The position numbers and the translations under genes were made by a program. The notes beneath the pieces are model-generated. The model was not told the origin of the DNA, searched no databases, and was given only the letters and a program-made list of their open reading frames with translations. This document shows, piece after piece, positions 1 through 8,155 of a stretch of DNA of 64,000 bases; position 1 is the first letter of the stretch; each line of letters begins with the position of its first letter. Source of the stretch: Treponema vincentii (GTDB lineage: Bacteria; Spirochaetota; Spirochaetia; Treponematales; Treponemataceae); contig NZ_CP048020.1 of the NCBI RefSeq assembly GCF_010365865.1, forward strand, positions 62,001 through 126,000, read 5' to 3'.

Positions 1-142
1 TAGAATTGTTACCTCAGCCGGAATAAGCTGTCCGGCATCCCCATCAGGGCGACATGTCGTAAGATAGCGGGAAAAAGCTAGACAAAACGTATAGTTTTAA
101 CGATGCGGCAACGCAGAGCACCGTATGTTTTCAAAAGAAATC

Positions 143-171
143 TTGACAGCTCCATGAACACCTTGTATCAT
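143..171 (+). promoter_or_regulatory. Sigma-70-type promoter of the selenium operon
   Basis: A consensus -35 TTGACA at 143-148 is separated by exactly 17 bases from TATCAT at 166-171. The transcript would start near 178 and reach the first gene at 228, which has GGAGG a few bases before its ATG. Bases 1-142 hold no convincing gene; a small GC-rich hairpin (GCCGGA/TCCGGC) lies near 18-37. Confidence 0.75.
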
Positions 172-227
172 ACTATATATAATTTTTTTTGTGGTTTTAT
201 TTAAAATATTAAAACCGGAGGAATGGT

Positions 228-1277
228 ATGAAAAAGCATTTCATGGTAGCATTGACAGGCGCATTTATCGGTATTGCGGCTGTCGTATTGGTTAAATTCG
301 GAAACCCGGGAAATATGGGCTTCTGTATTGCCTGTTTCTTACGCGACATTGCAGGTTCGTTAAAACTGCACAATGCAGCCGTCGTACAGTATATGCGCCC
401 CGAAGTCATCGGACTTATCGTCGGTGCTTTTGCGATTGCGCTCGTAAAAAAAGAGTTTAAGCCGCGCGGCGGTTCAGCGCCTTTTACCCGCTTTGTGTTA
501 GGCTTTTTCGTAATGATCGGTGCGTTGATGTTCTTGGGATGCCCGCTTCGTATGTTTTTACGTTTGGGCGCAGGCGATTTGAATGCGGTGTTCGGTCTTG
601 TAGGGTTCATCATCGGTATTGCTATCGGAGTGGTATTCCTCAACAAAAACTTCTCATTGAGCCGCGCGTATCCCCAATCCGGACAGGAAGGTATGCTTGC
701 CCCCATCGTGATGATCGTATTCTTCATTTTATTGGTTGCATTCCCCGCCGTTCTCGCCTTTAGCGAAAAAGGACCCGGTTCAATGCATGCACCGATTGCA
801 CTCGCACTCGGTATCGGTCTTGTCGGCGGTGCATTGGCACAGCGCAGCCGGCTCTGTACCGCAGGCGGTATCCGCGATGCAATTATGCTCAAAGACTTCC
901 ACCTTTTAACGGGCAGCATTGCTATTTTAGTTGCCGTGCTGATCGGAACGCTCGTAACCGGACAGTTTAAGCTCGGGCTTGCGGGGCAGGCAGTTGCCCA
1001 CACCGACGGTTTGTGGAACGCGCTCGGTATGGTGCTGGTTGGCTGGGCAAGTGTTCTGCTCGGCGGTTGCCCCTTACGCCAGCTCATTTTAACCGGCGAG
1101 GGTAACACCGACTCGGCTGTAACCGTAACCGGTTTGATTGCAGGCGCCGCTTTCGCTCACAACTTTGGGCTTGCTTCTTCCGGTAAAGGGCCGACCAGTG
1201 CCGGCATGATCGCCGTTGTTATCGGATTAGTCGTAACAGCCTGTGTCAGCGTATACTACGCAGCAAAAAATAAATAA
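228..1277 (+). CDS. YedE/YeeE-family selenium-associated membrane transporter
   Basis: This 349-residue polytopic inner-membrane protein has about ten hydrophobic segments and the repeated GCPLR motif of the YeeE/YedE family (near residues 104-108 as LGCPLRMF and again near 281-285 as GGCPLRQL). A further conserved cysteine sits in RSRLCTAGGIRD near residue 210. The family moves thiosulfate or other sulfur/selenium compounds; members next to selD and a TusA-like gene are annotated as selenium-metabolism transporters. Here the gene leads an operon with a TusA-like protein, DUF3343 and selD, which supports the selenium role. The start is set by AACCGGAGGAATGGT before ATG. The two halves resemble each other, suggesting internal duplication. 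The substrate itself is inferred from context. Confidence 0.85.
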   Translation: MKKHFMVALTGAFIGIAAVVLVKFGNPGNMGFCIACFLRDIAGSLKLHNAAVVQYMRPEVIGLIVGAFAIALVKKEFKPRGGSAPFTRFVLGFFVMIGALMFLGCPLRMFLRLGAGDLNAVFGLVGFIIGIAIGVVFLNKNFSLSRAYPQSGQEGMLAPIVMIVFFILLVAFPAVLAFSEKGPGSMHAPIALALGIGLVGGALAQRSRLCTAGGIRDAIMLKDFHLLTGSIAILVAVLIGTLVTGQFKLGLAGQAVAHTDGLWNALGMVLVGWASVLLGGCPLRQLILTGEGNTDSAVTVTGLIAGAAFAHNFGLASSGKGPTSAGMIAVVIGLVVTACVSVYYAAKNK

Positions 1278-1286
1278 TGTTTTCGC

Positions 1287-1329
1287 GGCATCTCTAATTA
1301 TCGACCTCTTAGGGATGCCTCTTTTTTTA
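1287..1329 (+). terminator. Hairpin plus T-run after the transporter gene
   Basis: GGCATCTCTAA (1287-1297) pairs with TTAGGGATGCC (1309-1319), followed by a T-rich run. It lies inside the selenium operon and may attenuate rather than end transcription. A second weaker hairpin (TTCTAAA / TTTAGAGG) follows at about 1341-1375, before the next gene's ribosome site. Confidence 0.7.
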
Positions 1330-1390
1330 ACATACAAAAGAGAGCTTCTAAATAATTCAATTTTTAGAGGCGCTCGAAGGAGATAGAGAA

Positions 1391-1600
1391 ATGGCAGATT
1401 ATACGGTAGATGCACGGGGGCTTTCCTGCCCCGAACCGGTGGTACGGACAAAAAAAGCATTCGATGCGCATCAGAATTTTACGGTGCTTGTCGATAATGA
1501 AACCTCAAAAGAAAATGTTATCCGCTTTTGCGATAAGATGAAGGCAAAGACCTCCGTCTCAGCCGACGGCAGCGACTGGAAAATCACCGTTTCAAAATGA
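1391..1600 (+). CDS. TusA/SirA-like sulfurtransferase (YedF N-terminal-like)
   Basis: A 69-residue protein of the TusA fold. It carries the family signature RGLSCPEPVV near residues 9-18, whose cysteine accepts persulfide or selenide sulfur in known relatives. Length matches a single TusA domain; full YedF proteins have an extra DsrE-like domain that is absent here. The ribosome site is GAAGGAGATAGAGAA before ATG. Its stop overlaps the next start (ATGA), so translation of the two is probably coupled. In selD-linked clusters this protein is thought to pass selenium between the transporter and SelD; that role is inference from neighbours. Confidence 0.85.
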   Translation: MADYTVDARGLSCPEPVVRTKKAFDAHQNFTVLVDNETSKENVIRFCDKMKAKTSVSADGSDWKITVSK

Positions 1601-1866
1601 TTGACGGCTACGTAATAACGTTTCACACTCATTACGAAGCGCTCGTTTGTATGCGCAGTCTCGAAAAAAGCGAGGCTGTGCAAAACGGCGTGATTACCGT
1701 CAAGCTTATTCCCGTGCCGCGCGAACTCAGCTCCGCCTGCGGTACGGCGGTTAAAGTTATGATAAAAGACGGCGCTGTGTTCGGCGTAGAGAACTTTGCA
1801 AACATTGAACGCGATGAAGTGTTCAGCTTTGACTCCGCCGGAACATATACCGCAGCGGATAACTAA
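1597..1866 (+). CDS. DUF3343 putative Se/S carrier protein
   Basis: An 89-residue protein matching the DUF3343 pattern: an opening IDGYVITFHTHYEAL, then a VPVPRELSS-like segment (here IPVPRELSSACGTAVKV, residues about 38-54) containing one conserved cysteine. NCBI families treat these as putative selenium or sulfur carriers because they co-occur with YedE, YedF and SelD. The start overlaps the stop of the TusA-like gene by four bases (ATGA) and selD begins nine bases after its stop, so all three are co-transcribed. Biochemical function is not established. Confidence 0.8.
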   Translation: MIDGYVITFHTHYEALVCMRSLEKSEAVQNGVITVKLIPVPRELSSACGTAVKVMIKDGAVFGVENFANIERDEVFSFDSAGTYTAADN

Positions 1867-1875
1867 GAGGCAAAC

Positions 1876-2943
1876 ATGAGCTGTGCAGTCTCGGATAAAA
1901 ATTTCAGTTTAATTAAATCTTCGTCCTATTCGGGATGAGGAGCAAAATTAAGTGCGGGTGCACTGGACGGATTATTAAAAAGCTTTCCTATTTGCTCCGA
2001 TCCCCGGCTTTTGGTCGGCTTTGATACATCGGATGATGCGGCTGTTTATAAGATCAATGACGAGACGGCGTTAATTTTTACCGCCGATTTCTTTCCGGCC
2101 ATTACGGATGATCCGTATATGTTCGGGCAAATTGCAGCCGCTAATGCGCTCAGCGATATTTACGCAATGGGCGGCGTTCCGAAACTGGCACTCAATCTTT
2201 TTTGTATTTCGGAAAAAATGCCCGAACCCATTATCAAAGAGATACTGCGAGGCGGCGCCGACAAAGCGTTTGAGGCGGGAGCAATTATCTGTGGCGGGCA
2301 CACCATTTACGACAGCATTCCGAAATACGGTTTAGCGGTAACGGGTTTTGTGCATCCCAATAAAATACTGCGAAATTCAGCGTGTAAAGCGGGTGATGTA
2401 CTGATTTTAACCAAGCCCATCGGCTCCGGTATTTTAACAACGGCAGCTAAGGCTGATATGCTCGGCGCAGATGAGCTTAAAGGCGTGTATGACGTTATGG
2501 CCTTTTTAAACGCCGCCGCCTGCAATGTGATGACCAAATATGAGGTTCACGCCTGTACGGATATCACCGGCTTCGGACTGTTGGGGCACTTGTATGAAAT
2601 GGGAAAGGGAAGCGGCCTTAGTATTGAGCTTACCTGTAAATCGCTGCCGATTTTTGACGCTGCCGTTGAATATGCCGAAATGGGTTTTGTTCCCGCCGGA
2701 GCGTATTCAAACAGGAGCTTTGTCGGCGATAATGCTGCGTTGGATGGAGTGCCTCGCGCCTATCAAGATATCCTGTTTGATCCACAGACGTCAGGCGGTC
2801 TTGTTATTGCGGTAGCGCAAAAAGACGCGCAGCAGTTATATGCAGAACTCTGCATCGTCCTTGAAAATACCGTCTGCAGAAAGCCGGCAATTATCGGCAC
2901 GGTTGTAGAACGTACCGATAAGGTTGTCCGAGTAAACTATTAA
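1876..2943 (+). CDS. selD: Selenide, water dikinase SelD containing selenocysteine
   Basis: SelD makes selenophosphate from selenide and ATP, the selenium donor for selenocysteine tRNA. The ATG at 1876 opens a 356-codon frame interrupted only by TGA at 1936-1938 (codon 21) in the context SYSG-U-GAKLSAG. SelD proteins have Cys or Sec at exactly this Gly-rich catalytic position, followed by the essential Lys (here three residues later). Downstream the frame keeps the family ATP-binding signatures, such as GFDTSDDAAVY and TADFFP, and ITGFGLLGH in the C-terminal half. A naive gene caller would start at 2011 and lose the active site. A SECIS-like hairpin follows the UGA. Fourth gene of the selenium operon. 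No selA, selB or selC is in the window. Confidence 0.93.
1936..1964 (+). promoter_or_regulatory. UGA codon with bacterial SECIS-like hairpin in selD
   Basis: After the UGA at 1936-1938, AGTGC (1951-1955) pairs perfectly with GCACT (1960-1964) around the loop GGGT. The apical loop lies 18-21 bases past the UGA and contains GU, which fits the bacterial SECIS description (a small stem with a G/GU-containing loop roughly 16-37 bases downstream). SelB binding is inferred. Confidence 0.75.
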
Positions 2944-2975
2944 CTTAAACCGCACAGATAGTGCGATTTAAGTTA
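2941..2975. terminator. Bidirectional hairpin between selD and the barrel gene
   Basis: TAACTTAAACCGCAC pairs with GTGCGATTTAAGTTA around the loop AGATA (2941-2975), one mismatch in a 15-base arm. It sits between convergent genes, includes the selD stop, and probably terminates both. Confidence 0.65.
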
Positions 2976-3005
2976 AGTTCAAAAGCCCGACGATAAAAGC
3001 TTTTC

Positions 3006-4763
3006 CTAATATGCAAACTCTGCGCTTAACCGAATATAGTGGTTGAACTGCTTGCCGATAGCTTTGGCACGCCAGTCTGCAAGCTGTCTGGCGGCTTCTT
3101 TTCGAATCGCAACTTCTCCTGTATTGCCATCATCATCAGTAATGTTACTAAGTTTTTGGCCATACCAAGTGGGTTTAGTTGCCTTATAGATATTTTGCCC
3201 TACACCCGGGTTGATATTTGCCTCAAACACATAGCCGAATTTAAACAGCATATACCCGCCTGATTTTAAAATCGGTAAATGGCAGCTGATATCCAATGCA
3301 AGCTGGTTAACATATTGGATGGTCTGTTGTCGCATAAAAGGATTTGCATAAAGATATGCGTGGGTTATTGGTCCTGAGTCATTTGTTATAGTTGCATGGT
3401 TACGTGTTGAACCATCAGTTATATAGTCTTTTGAAATATAATTTTTTAGTATTTCAGGATCGGTAATACTTTCATTTACATTTGCATGGCGGACAAAAGT
3501 ATTCGACACATTAATATCTAACCCATAGAGCGGCCTGAACTTTAGTTTCAGTAGAATCCTATCCGAATTAGGTTCCAAATTACTACCGAGAGGAACTCCA
3601 TTGTGGGTATAATTCTGATAGTTCGGTACGCCTATAGAAGAGCCATCAAAATGCGTATATGTATAGGGAAATACAAATGTATAATTCAAATCGACAAAAG
3701 AAAACCAGTGCGTCTTAGGCATGGTATAGCTTACTCCGAATTGCCCCGACATACGCCATTTTGCATCTTTTTTGAACTTAACAATTTCGTTAAATCCGAG
3801 GTCATCAGCATAGAGGGCTCCGTCTAATCGTAAACCCTTGACCGGTTTAATCGTAAAAGTTCCACCTATGAGGCTATTATCAGGAAAGGCATACAACCCT
3901 TGGCTGATAAAAAATGCAGAGAAAGGAAGTAAGTAAATAGGCTCAAACCGTTTCCCATAGATGATTGTATCTACAATCCCAAATGAAAGCCATGACAACG
4001 GGCGTATATTCAATGAATGGATGGCTAAAAACTTTCCTGGCTGATGGTTAGCACCGTTGTCACCTGTTGCAGTTAATGTCAGCAATGCTTGATTATATGT
4101 CCATTTTTCTTTATTGACAACAAAGGTAAATTGCCCTTGATGCATTGCTTGAGATCCGACAAAGAGGCTGTTATCGTAAAATGGTCCATGATTGGTACGT
4201 GCAATACCGGCAGTAACATAATACTGAGGAGTACCAAAAGCAACCCCTGTGTTAAATACCGGCAGTACCAGAAATTTGCCGGCAAAGACTCCGTCATCGG
4301 CAAGGTCATATTTTGAATATTGAAAGAGCGGTGTTAACGCCTGGGAAAAAAACTTATTAGTCAGAAAAACACTCACCCTTCCGGAAATCGTAAAAAGTCT
4401 ATGCAATGAATAATTAATATCCATAAAGGGAGCCAAATTTAATTCATACTGCTTTTGGGGAGCTTTTACCGCTATTTCAGCCAACCCCCCAAAATGAAAG
4501 ACTCTTCCAAAAAAGCGGTTATAATACTCTTCAGCCCGCCGCCGCTGACCGGCATCGCCTGTATCAATAACAATTTGCAAAATACGTTGTATCTCTTGCA
4601 GAGGATATGGCCGAATATTGGGAGCATCATTAATTAAACCGCTCCCCTCCCATATCGACAAATCCTCGTAAAAGGGATCAAATACATTGACTGCAGCCTG
4701 GGCGCCTATATTCATATATAGTGCAGCAAACAAAAGCCCAACGCACAAAATCTTTTTCATCAT
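3006..4763 (-). CDS. Outer-membrane beta-barrel, capsule-assembly Wzi-like
   Basis: This 585-residue protein starts with a clear signal peptide (MMKKILCVGLLFAALYM, cleavage near AQA-A at about residue 24) and then has alternating amphipathic beta strands rich in Tyr, Phe and Gly, ending in the aromatic-terminated strand LSAEFAY typical of outer-membrane barrels. A segment near residue 185-205 (TAGIARTNHGPFYDN) resembles the Wzi barrel core. In Gram-negatives Wzi binds surface polysaccharide. A second barrel of similar plan lies 94 bases upstream on the same strand, so they are likely paralogues in one unit. The family assignment rests on my reading of the pattern; a generic spirochete surface barrel is the alternative. 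Confidence 0.55.
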   Translation of the reverse strand: MMKKILCVGLLFAALYMNIGAQAAVNVFDPFYEDLSIWEGSGLINDAPNIRPYPLQEIQRILQIVIDTGDAGQRRRAEEYYNRFFGRVFHFGGLAEIAVKAPQKQYELNLAPFMDINYSLHRLFTISGRVSVFLTNKFFSQALTPLFQYSKYDLADDGVFAGKFLVLPVFNTGVAFGTPQYYVTAGIARTNHGPFYDNSLFVGSQAMHQGQFTFVVNKEKWTYNQALLTLTATGDNGANHQPGKFLAIHSLNIRPLSWLSFGIVDTIIYGKRFEPIYLLPFSAFFISQGLYAFPDNSLIGGTFTIKPVKGLRLDGALYADDLGFNEIVKFKKDAKWRMSGQFGVSYTMPKTHWFSFVDLNYTFVFPYTYTHFDGSSIGVPNYQNYTHNGVPLGSNLEPNSDRILLKLKFRPLYGLDINVSNTFVRHANVNESITDPEILKNYISKDYITDGSTRNHATITNDSGPITHAYLYANPFMRQQTIQYVNQLALDISCHLPILKSGGYMLFKFGYVFEANINPGVGQNIYKATKPTWYGQKLSNITDDDGNTGEVAIRKEAARQLADWRAKAIGKQFNHYIRLSAEFAY

Positions 4764-4857
4764 AACCTCGTTTTTTCATAATGATTTCTATAGTATTTCA
4801 CGAAATTACCAAAAACAGGCAATATACTCAAGCAGGAACATCCTATATGAGCAGACT

Positions 4858-6498
4858 TTACCGGATCGTATATTTAACCGAAGAATAAATATCCACCGCG
4901 TGTCCCTTCTTTCTCCCGGATACAATCGTCCAGTTCAGCCCCGCATTCAGTTCAAGCTGTTTTATCACCCGGTATGAGCCTTCCAACGAAATCGTATGAA
5001 AATATGCAGGGTTCCCATACGGGGTCTTTGCCTGTGCTATCGCTTCATAGTGATCGGCATCAGGGTAATAGATACCCGGCTTCCCGGGTTTTTCTTTACT
5101 GGGATCAAAAAAATTATCTTCGTTTTCCCCCTTCACCAAAAAACGGTAGCCAAGCTTTGCACGGTATTTTTGGGGTTCCGTTAGCGTAACTTGTAAAAAA
5201 GCTCCTATTGTATCCGGTCCATAAGGATTTGCAACCCATTGCCGGATATACGAGTTCGTCATTCCCTTGCCTGCAACAGTATCCTTCCGGCGATGGTAGA
5301 GGCTGATATGCTTATTTTCCATTATATACATCCACGGGTTGGCGTATAAAAACTCACCTGTTACGGAAAGATGTCCAAAACTGAACGGATGGATATACTC
5401 AATACCGGCTAACCCGCCGAGGCTGTTAGGAATATTCCGGGCTTTAGGGTAGTTTTTCAGTTCAAATGATGTTTGAAATTGATTTTGACCGTATTGACCA
5501 TATAACCGCAAACCTCGTATCGGAACTATATCAATACCGACACCGAATTGGCAACCAAGACTTGATTTTCCGGATTCTTCAGAAGCATTTCCATTAAAAG
5601 TCTTCTCTCGCCAGCCGAAAAAATTATGAAAAATCATCATTGGATTTAAATATTTAGGGTCAAACGGAGCATTAAGTACGATCCCTTCGTAAAGGCGGAG
5701 TGTAATCCAATCAATTGGACGAAACGAAGCTTCGTGAGAAAATACAAATCGAGTAGGCTCTAATTCCAATACATTCAGTGCTAATCGTACCTTCTTATAG
5801 AAAAATGAGGCGGTTATGTAATCCATTCGATCTACGGTATCCGCAAGCAGCATACTACCTGCTAGCGACCTGCCGATATTTAAAGCTCCGCGCCCAATGC
5901 TAAAGTTAAAGAAGTGATTACCAAGACTGAGTCCCGCCTGAGTAGGGAAGGCAGCTTCAAAGGCATTGCCTTCCAACGGCAAATTGGTATACGGATAGGA
6001 CAATACCGCAGCCCAGTAATTTTTCTTTAAGCTGAGGTTAGCAAAAAAATCAACATACCGGGTAAACATCACATGCATTGGGATAGAAACAATAGCAGGA
6101 GTTCTATTATACCGTAAAAAACTATCAAGCCGAGGTTCATTTTCTCGGTTATGTACATATTGCCCTTGCAGTGCAAAAATGCCGTTCACATCAAATGTAA
6201 AATATTTACGAGTAAACAAAAACGAATGCCCTGAAAAATATCCTTGCATCATACGGTATAGCGGTTCACTCGCCTGCGGTATAGCAGCATTTTCAAAAGT
6301 AGAAAAATATTCGGCAAGCTCACCCTTAGAAAGCGGTTGACGGTCTGCAAGCGTTGTCTGCCGCGATTCAACCGAAAGAATATGCATTGCATCATAAATC
6401 CAATGGTCATTTTCCACAAATAACGCATATGGGGTATCCGCAAAAGCAAACGTGAACATTTCTAAAGATAGTAATAGAATGACAATAGAACGCTTCAT
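4858..6498 (-). CDS. Outer-membrane beta-barrel, Wzi-like paralogue
   Basis: A 546-residue protein with a signal peptide (MKRSIVILLLSLEMFTFAFA, cleavage just after) followed by a short helical region (residues 30-90) and about 18 predicted beta strands. The N-terminal block DHWIYDAMHILSVES recalls the Wzi N-terminal helical part, and the C-terminal barrel resembles the protein encoded just downstream. Both genes run on the minus strand with a 94-base gap. Together they could present or export a surface glycan; the glycosyltransferase gene that diverges from them at 6646 fits that idea, but this is inference. Confidence 0.55.
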   Translation of the reverse strand: MKRSIVILLLSLEMFTFAFADTPYALFVENDHWIYDAMHILSVESRQTTLADRQPLSKGELAEYFSTFENAAIPQASEPLYRMMQGYFSGHSFLFTRKYFTFDVNGIFALQGQYVHNRENEPRLDSFLRYNRTPAIVSIPMHVMFTRYVDFFANLSLKKNYWAAVLSYPYTNLPLEGNAFEAAFPTQAGLSLGNHFFNFSIGRGALNIGRSLAGSMLLADTVDRMDYITASFFYKKVRLALNVLELEPTRFVFSHEASFRPIDWITLRLYEGIVLNAPFDPKYLNPMMIFHNFFGWREKTFNGNASEESGKSSLGCQFGVGIDIVPIRGLRLYGQYGQNQFQTSFELKNYPKARNIPNSLGGLAGIEYIHPFSFGHLSVTGEFLYANPWMYIMENKHISLYHRRKDTVAGKGMTNSYIRQWVANPYGPDTIGAFLQVTLTEPQKYRAKLGYRFLVKGENEDNFFDPSKEKPGKPGIYYPDADHYEAIAQAKTPYGNPAYFHTISLEGSYRVIKQLELNAGLNWTIVSGRKKGHAVDIYSSVKYTIR

Positions 6499-6645
6499 TT
6501 TTTAATCCTAAGAGATAATTGGTAAATAATAATAGATAAAACAAAGAAAGATGTCCACTGAGTATATCAACAGAATTTGGTTTATGGCTTGCCTTTACCG
6601 ACTGACCGTGCTAGGATAAAAGCTGTCTTATAAAGGGCTGCTTAT

Positions 6646-7821
6646 ATGCGAATTGCTATTATCACCGAGTGTTATCTTCCGGAAATTAACGGCGCCGTAT
6701 ATCATATCGAAGCGCTGAGGAAAGGTTTAATTGAATTAGGGCATGAGGTTCTTATCGTTAAGCCCGATGCAAATACAAAGCATCATCATATTACCGACGG
6801 TATTTTATACAGTCCTGCCGTAAAATTGCCCCATCTTTACAATTACTCTGTCTCTTACCCGCATAGTAGAACCAGATTAAAACTGCTAAAAGAATGGAAT
6901 CCCGATATTATCCATATTCACCATGAATTCAGCCAAGGCCTATTCGCCTTGTATGCAGGGCGTAAACTCAATATACCGATCGTATACACGTGTCATAGTA
7001 TGTATTACGATTATATTCACTATTTCGGTGCATTGCAGAATCTTAAAGCGGTAAAAGATTTTATTGATCACGGTATTTTACGATATACCAATGCTGCCAA
7101 AGCGGTTATCTGTGCGTCGACAAAACTGGAAGATTTTTTAAAACAGTGCAAGGTGACAACGCCGATCTATAAAATTCCCAATGCATGCATTACGTCCGAT
7201 TTTGCAGAAGAAACGCTTAATCGAGATGTTGTTCGTAATCTCAAAATACAATACAACATCAAACCTGAAGATTTTGTTGCTTGTTTTTGCGGTAGACTTG
7301 CAGCGGAAAAAAATCTTTCCCTTACGTTAGAGTATTGGAAAGATTTTGCAGCCGGTATGCCGAATGCAAAATTATTTATAATCGGGGACGGTCCCGCTAA
7401 AGCTGAGCTTGAGAAGCAGGCCAAGGATTATGGCATTGGAAATTCGGTAATTTTTACCGGAGCCGTATTGCATGAGAATATCAAATACTATTATCACTTA
7501 TGCGATGCATATATTATGACCTCGCTTTCAGAAAATCATTCGGTTTCTGCTTTGGAAGCAATTGCCTGCGGCATGCCTGTCGTCCATCTATACGATAAAG
7601 AAAATGAAGATCAATATATTGAAGGAGTGACGGGTTTCGCATTTAAAGATTCGGCCGCGTTTAATAAAATCCTACACAATCTGTATGAAAAAAAGCAAAG
7701 CGCTAAAAATAGCAAAGCCCTCAAAGAAGAAATAAGCACAGCCGCGTTGCAAGACAATTATCAAACGATGACGCAGAAAATTGTAGAGGTTTACCAACAG
7801 GTACTTGCAGACCCCCCATAA
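6646..7821 (+). CDS. Family GT4 glycosyltransferase
   Basis: A 391-residue GT-B fold glycosyltransferase. The N-terminal domain opens with RIAIITECYLPEINGAVYHI and keeps the HIHHEF segment; the C-terminal domain has the GRLAAEKNL nucleotide-sugar loop and the retaining-GT4 acidic motif in SLSENHSVSALEAIACGMPVV (near residues 285-307). It resembles the diacylglycerol glucosyltransferase subgroup that makes membrane glycolipids, but donor and acceptor cannot be read from sequence. It diverges from the two barrel genes and is followed by a strong terminator. The ATG lies after a weak ribosome site. Confidence 0.85.
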   Translation: MRIAIITECYLPEINGAVYHIEALRKGLIELGHEVLIVKPDANTKHHHITDGILYSPAVKLPHLYNYSVSYPHSRTRLKLLKEWNPDIIHIHHEFSQGLFALYAGRKLNIPIVYTCHSMYYDYIHYFGALQNLKAVKDFIDHGILRYTNAAKAVICASTKLEDFLKQCKVTTPIYKIPNACITSDFAEETLNRDVVRNLKIQYNIKPEDFVACFCGRLAAEKNLSLTLEYWKDFAAGMPNAKLFIIGDGPAKAELEKQAKDYGIGNSVIFTGAVLHENIKYYYHLCDAYIMTSLSENHSVSALEAIACGMPVVHLYDKENEDQYIEGVTGFAFKDSAAFNKILHNLYEKKQSAKNSKALKEEISTAALQDNYQTMTQKIVEVYQQVLADPP

Positions 7822-7837
7822 TCCGTAACAGCCCTTC

Positions 7838-7872
7838 TGTGCGAAATTTTATCTAAAATTTCGCACATTTTT
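7838..7872 (+). terminator. Intrinsic terminator after the glycosyltransferase
   Basis: TGTGCGAAATTTT and AAAATTTCGCACA form a perfect 13-base stem with loop ATCT, followed by five T. Confidence 0.85.
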
Positions 7873-7883
7873 CCCACAAATGG

Positions 7884-8107
7884 ATAAACGCATCAGGTAG
7901 ACTAGATAAAAACTGCGGAAAAACTGAGACTGTGAGACCATTTGAACCATCTTCAACTGTTGTACATCCGTGTACAACAGTTGAAGGCGAGTTTTGTGTA
8001 CGCACAAAACATCGCTGCTGTATGGAACTACTGCCATCCTTGGCAGTTCTGGCCGAATAGTCTCAGTTTTTCCGTGGGGATGTTAAAAAACGACCTGATG
8101 CGTTTAT
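7884..8107. repeat. Nested multi-hairpin intergenic element, copy 1
   Basis: The 334-base gene-free gap before ybiT is almost wholly built of inverted repeats. The outer arms ATAAACGCATCAGGT (7884-7898) and ACCTGATGCGTTTAT (8093-8107) pair over 15 bases. Inside, GGAAAAACTGAGACT (7917-7931) and AGTCTCAGTTTTTCC (8059-8073) pair over 15. Inside that are three hairpins: 7951-7986 with 16-base perfect arms and loop TCCG; 7991-8010 with 8-base arms and loop TACG; 8030-8047 with 7-base arms and loop TCCT. Two loops fit the UNCG tetraloop pattern, hinting at an RNA. No reading frame or transposase is present. A related copy follows ybiT. Confidence 0.8.
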
Positions 8108-8155
8108 TCATCCATCCCGTTCACTCTTTTTTCCTTTTAAGCTATACTGTCCTGT

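Noticed and set aside
1-142. Possible ncRNA or gene end at the left edge
   Set aside because: One hairpin and two short unconvincing frames; no recognisable RNA family and the region is cut by the window edge.
209-1108. Long minus-strand open frame opposite the selenium transporter
   Set aside because: Low-complexity Pro/Asn/Ile-rich translation; it is the antisense shadow of a clear membrane protein gene with good promoter and ribosome site. The same holds for 8306-9238, 9242-9985 and 12536-13015.
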